Shown here: in pieces, positions 1-7,111 of the stretch
How positions within the stretch are numbered: position 1 is the stretch's first letter
Layout: each line of letters begins with the position of its first letter
Origin: Microvirga splendida
Lineage (GTDB): Bacteria > Pseudomonadota > Alphaproteobacteria > Rhizobiales > Beijerinckiaceae
Length of the DNA: 64,000 nucleotides
Direction of reading: 5' to 3'
NCBI RefSeq assembly: GCF_016427565.1
Contig: NZ_JAELXT010000025.1
Location: 1-64,000, forward strand
Made by a program: the position numbers and the translations under genes
The notes under the pieces: generated by a model
Database searches by the model: none
The model's input: only the letters and a program-made list of their open reading frames with translations
What the model was told of the DNA's origin: nothing

Positions 1-215
1 TGGGCTGCTCCTGTGCCGCTGGCTGCTCGAAGCAGCCATGCTACCTCACCGCTGGGTGGGAGCCGTCCACAGCATCAGGAGCTGACCTTGCGAGCCAACC
101 TGAGTGGCATCCCTGCTGTAGTAGATCTGCACGGAATTATTCGCCCTCTCCAAGTCACCATCCTCTGATCCAGAGCCATTAGAATACATCCCGGAGGGAT
201 TCGGCAGGGTCTACC

Positions 216-480
216 TCATCCTTCCTGCGTCGCCCGCATCCGGTTGCTCACATCCGTGAACAGGGCCGGGGCCAGGTAGAACCTCGGCGCATCATGCTTC
301 AGCAGTTCGCCGCCCGCTACCAGCTTGGCGCCCTCCTCCTGGCCGATGCGGATGTATTTCAGGCCTTGATCGAGCTGGCCTTGGTCCACCACCGGGCCGA
401 TGTGAGTGCCGCTCTTGAGGGCATCGTCCACCACCAGCCCCTGCATAGCGGCCACGAGGCGGTCGTGGAGGCTCTTCCGT
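216..480 (-). pseudogene. Aldehyde dehydrogenase fragment
   Basis: About 85 residues read like the C-terminal half of the catalytic domain of an aldehyde dehydrogenase of the alpha-ketoglutarate semialdehyde type: a VVDDAL stretch, then GTHIGPVVD, a GAKLVAGGE segment and FYLAPALFTDV followed by SNRMRATQE. In intact enzymes the last motif continues into EEIFGPV, but here the frame ends at a stop right after ATQEG. The N-terminal NAD-binding part and the catalytic cysteine region are missing. Upstream the homology stops near position 480, where a different unrecognised frame begins. It is a remnant truncated at both ends and not functional. Confidence 0.65.
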
Positions 481-880
481 TACGACAAGCCGTGGGTCTA
501 GGAACATCCCCAGTTCCAGCAATACATCGGCATTGGGACAGTACAAGCCGCAGAGCAAACGGGCATACTCATGATCGAGATGCAGCCGGCAGGGGACGGT
601 GGTCGGACGGCGTAGCAAGGTGATCGTGAAGATCTGCATCACCGCCGATTGGGCGCGTCCAACCCATGCCATATCGAGCGAGAGCATCTCCATGAGGCGC
701 CGCAACTCCGTCGCAGCATCTGGGCCGTAAGCTGCCAAGCCGGATAGCGTACTTCCGCAATTCCGACATCACAGGCGAGTGCTTGCCGCTGCTCCATACC
801 AAGGGCATTCAGTTCATGCGCCTGTGCCCACTTCGAACGTCATCGTCTGGCGTCTACCGCTAAACCCATGGTGACCTCCA
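480..880 (-). pseudogene. Frameshifted remnant of an unidentified gene
   Basis: Two minus-strand frames join into one protein-like stretch: an upstream frame containing HELNALGMEQRQALACDVGI, and a downstream frame containing RLMEMLSLDMAWVGRAQ and LLCGLYCPNADVLLELGMF. The upstream frame has an in-frame TGA near 851, and the two halves are out of register near 735. The composition looks like real coding sequence but I do not recognise the family. It abuts the aldehyde dehydrogenase fragment, so this is probably a rearranged, decaying border of the denitrification island. The remaining bases 1-215 hold nothing I can identify. Confidence 0.35.
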
Positions 881-956
881 TGCTACTGGACCAACATGAC
901 GAATACCCCTGCGCATGATCTTGCTTCAGCGCAAGTTGGTGACACTCTCCTCTATG

Positions 957-2138
957 TCAGGCGGCCACCCGTGGGCAGGTGAACACGTTCCAGTAGGCGA
1001 GCGCGAAGCCCACGAAAGCACCAGCCCATGCTATCCCGGCCGCATGCAGGAGCGCATCGCTCCAGCTCGGATGGATGGCCGCGCAAATGCGAGCCAGAGC
1101 AGCCGCAACCGCCAGCCCGTAGAGAACCTGCACAGACGCATTTGCAGTGAGCGCCCTGCCTGTATGACCGAGACTTGCCCGGGACATGACCGCCAAGGTC
1201 ATCACGCCCATCGCACCGCCCGTCCAGGCATGAATCCCTCCAGCGGCCGAGAGAAGGCCAAGAGAGGCAAGTCCGGTCAGCAAGAACCCCAGCGGTACGA
1301 ACATGTAGGCGACGTGCAGGATCAGGACGAGCCGATCCCGCCAAGTGCGTTCGCCTGCCCAACGGGCCATTCGCATTACCTGGAGCAGTCCGGCGGCAAT
1401 CAAGGCTACTCCAGTTAAGCCGTGGTCCGGTACAGCAACCCACGCAAGCAGGGCGACACCGGCGGTGACAATAGAAACGACATCGAAGCGTCCGAACGGT
1501 GCCGGCAGGCGGCCCGGGTTCTCCCGGGCGAGCCAGTTGCGCGTGAAGCTTGGGATGATGCGGCCGCCGATCAGCATGATCAGCATCATGATGGCTGCGA
1601 TCCCGAGGCGGGTGCCGTAATCTGCAACCCCGAGAAGATGCGCCTCGACATGGAAGAGGATGTTGCCGGCAACGATGAACCCCAATGCGATCAGCACCTT
1701 GAGGTTGCGCCAGTTCCTTCCCTTCACGATCTCGCGGGCCATCGCCGCGCCGACAAGCAGCAGGAATGCGTTATCAATGAGCGCTGCGGCCTCCCAGCCG
1801 ATCAAATCGGAAATGGTCACAGCCACACGCCCGGCCGCCCAGACGAGCACCAGGGCGAGCAGCGGCCGCCCCTGGAGCGGCATGCGTCCAGTCCAGTTCG
1901 GGACAGCCGTCAGAAGGAAGCCCGTGATAATGGCGGGCAGGTATCCATAGAGCATCTCGTGGATGTGCCAATCGCGTGGTGCGAAGGCAGTCGAGAACTC
2001 CAGTTCCCCGTAGAACGCTGGCACCCAGGCCAGAATCGCAAGGCCGGCATAGAGGGAGCCCAAGAGAAAGAACGGCCGAAAACCGTATGAGAGCAGCGCT
2101 GGACCGTTGTAGTCCCGCAGGCGTGGGATCGGAGCCAT
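957..2138 (-). CDS. nnrS: NnrS family heme-copper membrane protein
   Basis: Polytopic inner-membrane protein of about 393 residues with some 10-12 hydrophobic segments. It opens with MAPIPRLRDY and LLSYGFRPFFLLGSLYAG, the typical NnrS N terminus, and carries RDWHIHEMLYGY, a FHVEAH motif and a late SRASLGHTGR motif, all usual in the family. NnrS proteins bind heme and copper and accompany nitrite and nitric oxide reductase genes; known members protect against nitrosative stress. The ATG at 2138 has GGAGG six bases upstream and overlaps the ccoG stop by one base (TGATG). An ATG one codon earlier is possible. It is the last gene of a pseudoazurin-ccoG-nnrS operon. Confidence 0.93.
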   Translation of the reverse strand: MAPIPRLRDYNGPALLSYGFRPFFLLGSLYAGLAILAWVPAFYGELEFSTAFAPRDWHIHEMLYGYLPAIITGFLLTAVPNWTGRMPLQGRPLLALVLVWAAGRVAVTISDLIGWEAAALIDNAFLLLVGAAMAREIVKGRNWRNLKVLIALGFIVAGNILFHVEAHLLGVADYGTRLGIAAIMMLIMLIGGRIIPSFTRNWLARENPGRLPAPFGRFDVVSIVTAGVALLAWVAVPDHGLTGVALIAAGLLQVMRMARWAGERTWRDRLVLILHVAYMFVPLGFLLTGLASLGLLSAAGGIHAWTGGAMGVMTLAVMSRASLGHTGRALTANASVQVLYGLAVAAALARICAAIHPSWSDALLHAAGIAWAGAFVGFALAYWNVFTCPRVAA

Positions 2139-3583
2139 CATTGGCCTCCTTCGACTGGAATGAACACATCCTGCGTCGACACGGCGCCACCCGATGCGAC
2201 GTCGGTTGCAGTGAAAGCAATAGGCTGCCTGTCGCCCGCAGGAGCCGTCACGAGCACACGTAATTCGCGCGTCGTGTCGGAGGCGACGCTTACCAGACCA
2301 TCCTCGCCGACCACCTCGACGCTTGCGGATTGCAACCCGGTCACGACGAGGATGAACGACCGCTCCCTGTCCGCCTTGTTGTAGAGCCGGACTGCGTAGC
2401 CGTTCCGAGTCCGTCCGTCTGAGAGCCTCACGGCAACCGGATTGCGGTCGTGGATGACAGTGACCTTGGCATCGCTCCTCATCGACAGGCTGATGCCCAT
2501 GACGCCGACGAGCGCCACCACAGATAGTCCGAGACCAATCGTCTTCGGCCTGATCACGCGATTGCGTGCAGGTTCCTTCTGGCGTTCCCGCTCGATGTTG
2601 GACCACGCCACGTAGTCGATGAGCCCACGCGGGCGGCCGAGCTTCTCCATGGTCGCGTCGCAAGCATCCACGCACAAGCCGCAGTTGATGCAGGCGAAAT
2701 TGGGCCCCTCGCGGATGTCGATCCCGATCGGGCAGACGTTCACGCATTGCATGCAATCAACGCAATCTCCGGCAGGTTCGCCCTTCGCCCTCAGCTCCAA
2801 TGCCTTCTTGGCGGAGGCACGGGGCTCACCTCGATGGTCGCGATAGTTGACGGTCAATGCCTCGGGATCCCAGATCGCGCCTTGGAGGCGTGGCCACGGA
2901 CACATCCAAGTGCAGACCTGCTCGCGGGCGAAGCCGGCCAGGGTGTAGGTAGTGCAGGTCAGGATGCCCACCCACGCATAGGCGAGCATGGAGGCACGTC
3001 CAGTCGCGAGATCTACCAGAAGTGCCGGCGCGTCCGTGAAGTAGAGCACAAAGGCTCCCCCGGTGAGCATGGCAATGAGGAGCCAGATCGCGTGCTTGAG
3101 GCCGATCTCGAGGATGCGCCTCGGCGTGAGCGGCGCGCCATGCTTCTTCAGGCGTTCCCTGCGGTCACCCTCGACGAGGCGCTCGACGAGCAGGAACAGG
3201 TCGGTCCAGACGGTCTGCGGGCAGAAGTAGCCGCACCAGACACGGCCCGCAACGGCATTGAGCCAGATAAGGATCAGGGTCGCCAGGATCAGCAGGCCAG
3301 TGAGGTAGTAGACCTCCTGCGGCCAGATTTCGACGAAAAAGAAATAAAGACGCCCGCGCTCGAAATCGAGGAGCACGGCTTGGTCGGGCTGGCCGGGGCC
3401 GCGTGACCACCGGATGAACGGCAATACGTAGTAGATGGCCAGACAGCAGGCCAGCGCAATCCACTTTAGGCGGCGATAGCGGCCAGCGACGGATTGAGGG
3501 ACGACCCGCTCCGCGATGACGCCGCGCTTCGGCTTGCGCAGATGGGCGCGCTCGGGCTTGAAGCTGATGTCAAGAGTGGCCAT
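2138..3583 (-). CDS. ccoG: CcoG/RdxA-type polyferredoxin, copper-handling membrane protein
   Basis: A 481-residue protein of the CcoG (FixG/RdxA) family. It has N-terminal membrane helices, the paired CGYFCPQ and CTWMCPWPR motifs, two ferredoxin clusters (CVDCMQCVNVCP and CINCGLCVDACD, about residues 270-315), one further helix and a periplasmic immunoglobulin-like C-terminal domain. Family members reduce Cu(II) during assembly of the cbb3 oxidase. No ccoNOPQ genes are in the window. Here it lies between a copper protein (pseudoazurin) and nnrS, near nirK. I infer that this copy supplies copper to the denitrification enzymes. It overlaps nnrS and lies about 70 bases downstream of the pseudoazurin gene. 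Confidence 0.93.
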   Translation of the reverse strand: MATLDISFKPERAHLRKPKRGVIAERVVPQSVAGRYRRLKWIALACCLAIYYVLPFIRWSRGPGQPDQAVLLDFERGRLYFFFVEIWPQEVYYLTGLLILATLILIWLNAVAGRVWCGYFCPQTVWTDLFLLVERLVEGDRRERLKKHGAPLTPRRILEIGLKHAIWLLIAMLTGGAFVLYFTDAPALLVDLATGRASMLAYAWVGILTCTTYTLAGFAREQVCTWMCPWPRLQGAIWDPEALTVNYRDHRGEPRASAKKALELRAKGEPAGDCVDCMQCVNVCPIGIDIREGPNFACINCGLCVDACDATMEKLGRPRGLIDYVAWSNIERERQKEPARNRVIRPKTIGLGLSVVALVGVMGISLSMRSDAKVTVIHDRNPVAVRLSDGRTRNGYAVRLYNKADRERSFILVVTGLQSASVEVVGEDGLVSVASDTTRELRVLVTAPAGDRQPIAFTATDVASGGAVSTQDVFIPVEGGQ

Positions 3584-3652
3584 CGGATGTCCCGGGACAT
3601 GGGCACCGCCGCAACAGGAGCATCGCGGCGGCGCAAAGCTGGAGGCCGGGTG

Positions 3653-4108
3653 TTACTTGGCGGCGGTCTTGGTCGCAGCAAGCTTGTCGAAGAGATTTGC
3701 GAAGACCTGCTTGGCCTTGCCGGGGTGCGTGGCTGCCTTGGCCTGGTCCGCGTTGGCCGCATCGCCGACCACGATCATCCCGACCATGCCCATGCCATAG
3801 TGCGGCTTGCACTTGTAGCCATACACACCGGGCTTATCGAAGGTGACCGAGACCTCCTCGTTCATCTTGCCGACGAAGGTCTTTCCGCCTTCAGGCACCA
3901 TCGTGTCGATCGTTTCGACATTGTGCCCTTTGTCCGATGCCAAGAACTTGACCGTATCCCCAGGATTGATCTTTACGAACGCAGGCTCGAACACCATGAC
4001 ACCCTCGGTGCCCTTGTTGAGCATCTTCACCTCAATCTCGGCAGCTCCGGCGACACCTGCAAATCCGAGGACTGCCACGAGAGCTCCAAGTACGATAACC
4101 TTCCGCAT
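3653..4108 (-). CDS. paz: Pseudoazurin, periplasmic type I copper electron carrier
   Basis: A 151-residue precursor with a signal peptide of about 22 residues (ending AGVAGA/AE) and a cupredoxin fold. The type I copper ligands are visible: His62 in KGHNVE, then Cys100, His103 and Met108 in the segment YKCKPHYGMGMVGM. Pseudoazurins carry electrons in the periplasm to copper nitrite reductase, matching nirK in this window. The start at 4108 has AGGAGAAG at good spacing; a longer frame upstream has no such site. The C-terminal Lys/Ala-rich tail is ordinary for the family. First gene of the operon with ccoG and nnrS, with an FNR-like box 80 bases upstream. Confidence 0.95.
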   Translation of the reverse strand: MRKVIVLGALVAVLGFAGVAGAAEIEVKMLNKGTEGVMVFEPAFVKINPGDTVKFLASDKGHNVETIDTMVPEGGKTFVGKMNEEVSVTFDKPGVYGYKCKPHYGMGMVGMIVVGDAANADQAKAATHPGKAKQVFANLFDKLAATKTAAK

Positions 4109-4187
4109 GATACTTCTCCTGATGTGATATCCGGGAGCCTCACCGGCTCTTGAAGAGGAGTCATACGCCCGGTCGGACACGACTTGT

Positions 4188-4201
4188 TTGATCCAACACA
4201 A
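4188..4201 (-). promoter_or_regulatory. FNR/NnrR-type box upstream of pseudoazurin
   Basis: Read on the minus strand the site is TTGTGTTGGATCAA, fitting TTG-N8-CAA. If it is centred at -41.5, transcription would begin near 4153, giving a leader of about 45 bases to the pseudoazurin start. Confidence 0.6.
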
Positions 4202-4267
4202 ACTGGCGGGCGTTCTTCGTCCGAGCGTCAGGATCTGTGTTCGATTCTGCTGGATGGACAGGATTGC

Positions 4268-4281
4268 TTGAGGCATATCAA
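4268..4281 (+). promoter_or_regulatory. FNR/NnrR-type box upstream of the Crp/Fnr gene
   Basis: TTGAGGCATATCAA fits TTG-N8-CAA. Activation from -41.5 would start RNA near 4316, about 67 bases before the regulator ATG, so the regulator may be under control of itself or of another FNR/FixK protein. Confidence 0.6.
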
Positions 4282-4382
4282 TTCAATTCCACCGTCCTCC
4301 CTGTAGAGGTATCGTGCTCCGAAACCGCCGATGGCCGGAATGCCGTCGAGGGGATTCTTAGGCAAGAGATGGAACCCGCAGG

Positions 4383-5081
4383 ATGCCGAACCTCGATAAG
4401 TCACTGGTGGCCGATCTCCCGATATTCGAGGGGATGAATCCGGATGATCTCAGCGACATTATCCGGGAAGCTCAATCCATCCGCTATCCGAAGGGTTCGA
4501 GCGTCTTCCAGCAGGACGAAGAAGCGAACTCGTTCTTCATCCTTCTCCACGGACACCTGCGGGTCATGAAGGTCACGCCGGATGGGCAGCAGGTCGTGGT
4601 CCGCTTCGTGGCACCAGGGGAGATCTTCGGGATTGCCATGGCCATGGGACGAAAGACCTACCCGGCAACCGCTCTCGCGGTGGTCGACAGCGTTGCTCTT
4701 GTTTGGTCTGCTGCGGCTTGGCCCCGCCTCGTCGCGAAGCACCCATCTCTCGCCGTGAACACGATCCAGACCGTCGGAAGCCGCCTTCAGGACGCACACA
4801 CCCGTGTCGTCGAGATGTCGACCGAGCAGGTCGAGAGACGCGTTGCCCATGCTCTCCTGCGTCTTGCCCAACAGGCGGGTCGAAAGGGCGAGGACGGAAT
4901 CAAGATCGACTTTCCGATCTCCCGACAGGACGTCGCTGAAATGACGGGGACAACCCTGCACACGGTCAGCCGCCTGCTGAGCGCGTGGGAGGACCAGGGA
5001 CTGGTCGAGAGCGGACGCCAGAGGATCTCGATCCGAAACCCCCACAAGCTGTTCATGCTTGCCGAAGCTCCATCCCACTGA
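4383..5081 (+). CDS. nnrR: Crp/Fnr family regulator, NnrR/DNR-like
   Basis: A 232-residue regulator with an N-terminal cyclic-nucleotide-binding-type beta roll (about residues 15-125), a dimerisation helix and a C-terminal winged helix whose recognition region reads ISRQDVAEMTGTTLHTVSR. It contains no cysteine at all, so it cannot hold the iron-sulfur cluster of classical FNR; this fits the NO-responsive NnrR/DNR group. The recognition helix (TLHTVSR) keeps the Ser-Arg pair that contacts the TTG half-site. It lies divergently from the pseudoazurin operon and upstream of nor and nir genes, so it is the obvious candidate for binding the TTG-N8-CAA sites listed here. The nnrR assignment rests on context and the absent cysteines. 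Confidence 0.85.
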   Translation: MPNLDKSLVADLPIFEGMNPDDLSDIIREAQSIRYPKGSSVFQQDEEANSFFILLHGHLRVMKVTPDGQQVVVRFVAPGEIFGIAMAMGRKTYPATALAVVDSVALVWSAAAWPRLVAKHPSLAVNTIQTVGSRLQDAHTRVVEMSTEQVERRVAHALLRLAQQAGRKGEDGIKIDFPISRQDVAEMTGTTLHTVSRLLSAWEDQGLVESGRQRISIRNPHKLFMLAEAPSH

Positions 5082-5089
5082 CGTCCAGT

Positions 5090-5374
5090 TCAGACGGGCC
5101 AGCGGGCCGCAACGGCCTTCTCGCATTCTGTCAAGGGAGCGGCTTGCTCCCTGATAATGGCGTCCAGCTCCCTGAGGAACTGCGCCTGATCAACGCCATG
5201 TTCACGGCAGGCATCTGCAACGGTATGGAAGCAGGTGATCGGGCACCCCACGCAGTGCATCCGGTGGTTCAAGAAGGCCCGAATCGTCATGGGCCAGCGC
5301 CGCATTACATCGTCGACAAGTTGGCTTGATTCAACGGGCATCATGGTATCCACGCTGGTGGCTCGATTGAACAT
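5090..5374 (-). CDS. DUF1858 redox-disulfide protein
   Basis: A 94-residue soluble protein with the DUF1858 domain (hybrid-cluster-protein-associated redox disulfide). The motif HCVGCPITCFHTV contains Cys41 and Cys44, a CxxC pair, plus Cys48. Such proteins often sit beside denitrification or nitrosative-stress genes, but their biochemical role is not settled; a thiol redox or NO-sensing function is inference. The ATG at 5374 follows an AGGA ribosome site; later ATGs at 5344 and 5341 have none. Its stop lies nine bases from the convergent regulator stop. Confidence 0.8.
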   Translation of the reverse strand: MFNRATSVDTMMPVESSQLVDDVMRRWPMTIRAFLNHRMHCVGCPITCFHTVADACREHGVDQAQFLRELDAIIREQAAPLTECEKAVAARWPV

Positions 5375-5435
5375 GTGCCCATCCTGTCGGTTTTCCGCGG
5401 CGCTTCTTTGCGCGGCATCAACTAGGTGAACAATA

Positions 5436-5447
5436 CCGACATGTCGG
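5436..5447. repeat. Perfect 12-bp palindrome between divergent genes
   Basis: CCGACATGTCGG lies between the DUF1858 and DUF2249 genes, just beside the TTG-N8-CAA match at 5457. It may be an operator, but I cannot name a binding protein. Confidence 0.3.
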
Positions 5448-5456
5448 CGATTTAAT

Positions 5457-5470
5457 TTGAGATGGGGCAA
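5457..5470 (-). promoter_or_regulatory. Weak FNR/NnrR-type box between DUF1858 and DUF2249 genes
   Basis: The plus strand reads TTGAGATGGGGCAA, a TTG-N8-CAA match with one poor half-site. Used towards the minus strand it would give a 48-base leader for the DUF1858 gene, matching other units here. With only six fixed bases it could be chance. Confidence 0.35.
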
Positions 5471-5616
5471 AGAAGCTGCACCGGCGATACGCGATGGTCC
5501 CAGCCGTCGAGAACGTGCGGGGCTTTCCCTGTACTCATGCCGGGTCGCGGTGGTCCCGGAGCCTATCACGCACCGCGGCCGGCACCTGCCCTGCCGACTA
5601 ATGGAGTGCTAACCCG

Positions 5617-5865
5617 ATGTGCGACTGCAACGTCACCGAGACCGTCATCGATCTCCGCCATATCATGCCGCGGATGCGCCATGGCTTGATCTTCAGCACC
5701 TTCGATCAATTGGACGAGGGCGAAAGCTTCGTTCTCGTGAACGATCATGATCCGCGACCGCTCCTCTACCAGTTCGGCACCAACTATCCGGGTGCGTTCG
5801 ATTGGGACTATATCATGAAAGGGCCTGATCTCTGGCGGATACGCATCAGCCGTGAGGCAGCCTGA
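5617..5865 (+). CDS. DUF2249 domain protein
   Basis: An 82-residue protein carrying the DUF2249 fold: DLRHIMPRMRHGLIFSTFDQ, then LDEGESFVLVNDHDPRPLLYQ and a final WDYIMKGPDLWRIRI. The short conserved segment NDHDPRPL is the family hallmark. DUF2249 proteins resemble TusA-like small proteins and recur with DUF1858 and nor/nir genes in denitrifiers, but their activity is unknown. An N-terminal MCDCN gives two cysteines. It is transcribed away from the DUF1858 gene, towards the nor cluster. Confidence 0.82.
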   Translation: MCDCNVTETVIDLRHIMPRMRHGLIFSTFDQLDEGESFVLVNDHDPRPLLYQFGTNYPGAFDWDYIMKGPDLWRIRISREAA

Positions 5866-5949
5866 GACATCCTGAATTGCAGCGACACGAGCGAGGGGAC
5901 CTCCCCCCTCGCCGCCCAAACTTCAATTGTTCTTTTTTTTGTGCACTCA

Positions 5950-6105
5950 CTACTGCGTCAGGAATAGGGTGAGCGCGATGGCCACTGACACGGTCACGGC
6001 AGCGATCGCCCCGCTCAGGCGCAAGACGCCCATCCTGTGAAGCATCACCGCGAAGATCACGATGAGCGGCGTCGCCATCACCAGTCCGACCTGTGCATCC
6101 GTCAT
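5950..6105 (-). CDS. 51-residue two-helix membrane protein of the nor locus
   Basis: A short frame from ATG 6105 to TAG 5950 encodes 51 residues. The ribosome site is strong (AGGAG nine bases before the ATG). The product has two hydrophobic segments, GLVMATPLIVIFAVM and IAAVTVSVAIALTLFL, joined by the basic loop HRMGVLRL, which suggests a small two-helix inner-membrane protein. The TTG-N8-CAA site at 6173-6186 would place its RNA start about 33 bases upstream. I do not recognise a family. Location suggests a role near NO reductase or the denitrification chain, but that is inference only. Confidence 0.6.
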   Translation of the reverse strand: MTDAQVGLVMATPLIVIFAVMLHRMGVLRLSGAIAAVTVSVAIALTLFLTQ

Positions 6106-6172
6106 GATCGAATTCTCCTGTCCATAAGCCTCACCTCTCTATTCTCTATGGACCGGAATGCAGATGGCTTGT

Positions 6173-6186
6173 TTGCGGCAGCGCAA
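6173..6186 (-). promoter_or_regulatory. Symmetrical NnrR-type box
   Basis: TTGCGGCAGCGCAA is a perfect inverted repeat of TTGCG around a 4-base spacer. It lies 68 bases upstream of the 51-residue membrane protein (minus strand) and could equally have served norF on the plus strand. The G/C half-sites match those before norC and nirK, unlike the TTGAT type before nap. Confidence 0.6.
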
Positions 6187-6225
6187 CGAGAATGCGTGAC
6201 CTTGGCATAATGATCGTCTCGTTAA

Positions 6226-6384
6226 GTATGGAAAGGAAGCCACGTCCGCAGCGGAATCGTGCTGGTGGCGGCAGTCGCCAAGGGATGGTGGACGCTGATG
6301 GACTTTTTCAAGCTCCGCGATGCTCCGCCCGGCTGGCGGATCGCGCTGTCGTTGTGGCTCATCCTGATCGCCGTCTCGACTTGA
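6226..6384 (+). pseudogene. norF: norF remnant (C-terminal part)
   Basis: The frame ending at TGA 6384 reads GIVLVAAVAKGWWTLMDFF, then KLRDAPPGWRIALSLW and LILIAVST, the typical end of NorF / cytochrome-oxidase-subunit-IV-like proteins (helix, FMxLRxAPxxWR loop, helix). The frame is closed upstream by TAA at 6223-6225 and has no ATG; a GTG at 6259 would give only 41 residues and lacks the first helix. The usual partner norE is absent. Most likely a truncated or frameshifted norF left in its normal place upstream of norCB. Short expression from the GTG cannot be excluded. Confidence 0.5.
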
Positions 6385-6439
6385 ATCGCCACGGCCGTCC
6401 CTCTGTTGCACGGCTGACGGAGGCACTCCCCTCAGGAGC

Positions 6440-6453
6440 TTGTGCCAGAGCAA
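6440..6453 (+). promoter_or_regulatory. NnrR-type box upstream of norC
   Basis: TTGTGCCAGAGCAA fits TTG-N8-CAA with G-type half-sites. A start 41 bases downstream would leave a leader of about 156 bases before norC, longer than for the other boxes in the window. I saw no closer match. Confidence 0.45.
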
Positions 6454-6643
6454 AGAACGCTCCGTCCGGTCCGGTACGTTGCTGACTGTCCGCTCCGCGC
6501 GGCCTGCGACTTCACTGCGAGGCGTCAGCCATGTTCACCCTCAGCGATCAAACGGCCCGTTCCCGGAGCCCGCCACGGCACTTCCGATATCGCGGCTCGA
6601 ACCGCATCTCCTCCCTCTCTGACCGATCAAGAAGGATCGCGTG

Positions 6644-7096
6644 ATGGCTGAAGTCCTCACCAAATCGGCGGCAAGAAACGTGTTCTACGGAGGCTCGTTC
6701 TTCTTCTTCGCCATCTTTGTGGGCCTGACCGCCCACAGCCACTACTACATGAACACCACGTCGACGGACACGTCGACGCTCAATGACTCCGTCGCCCGCG
6801 GCAAGCACGTGTGGGAGAGGAACTCCTGCATCAACTGTCACTCCATCCTTGGCGAAGGAGCCTACTTTGCCCCTGAGCTCGGCAACGTCTGGGTTCGCTA
6901 CGGCGGCAAGGAAGATCCGGCCGGAGCGCGGGAAACGCTCAAGGCCTGGATGGCCGCGCAACCGACGGGCATCGAGGGCAGACGGCAGATGCCGCAGTTC
7001 AACCTGACCGATCAGGAACTCAACGACCTTGCCGACTTCCTGGAATGGACCAGCCGCATCAAGACCCAAAGCTGGCCGCCGAACAACGCCGGCTGA
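6644..7096 (+). CDS. norC: Nitric oxide reductase subunit C (cytochrome c)
   Basis: A 150-residue membrane-anchored c-type cytochrome, the electron-input subunit of cNOR. An N-terminal transmembrane helix (FYGGSFFFFAIFVGLTA) is followed by a periplasmic domain with one heme motif CINCH at residues 62-66, within the NorC signature NSCINCHSILGEGAYFAPEL, and the Met ligand in GRRQMPQFNLT. The ATG at 6644 is preceded by AAGGA; a GTG one codon earlier is less likely. It starts the norCBQD operon, 15 bases before norB. Confidence 0.97.
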   Translation: MAEVLTKSAARNVFYGGSFFFFAIFVGLTAHSHYYMNTTSTDTSTLNDSVARGKHVWERNSCINCHSILGEGAYFAPELGNVWVRYGGKEDPAGARETLKAWMAAQPTGIEGRRQMPQFNLTDQELNDLADFLEWTSRIKTQSWPPNNAG

Positions 7097-7111
7097 GAGG
7101 GGAATGTCATC

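Noticed and set aside
957-2756. A single 599-codon protein covering nnrS and part of ccoG
   Set aside because: The extra N-terminal 206 codons run through ccoG in another frame; the NnrS start at 2138 has a good ribosome site and family-like sequence.
5341-5344. Alternative start of the DUF1858 gene at the MMPV codons
   Set aside because: No ribosome site in front; the ATG at 5374 has AGGA at good spacing.
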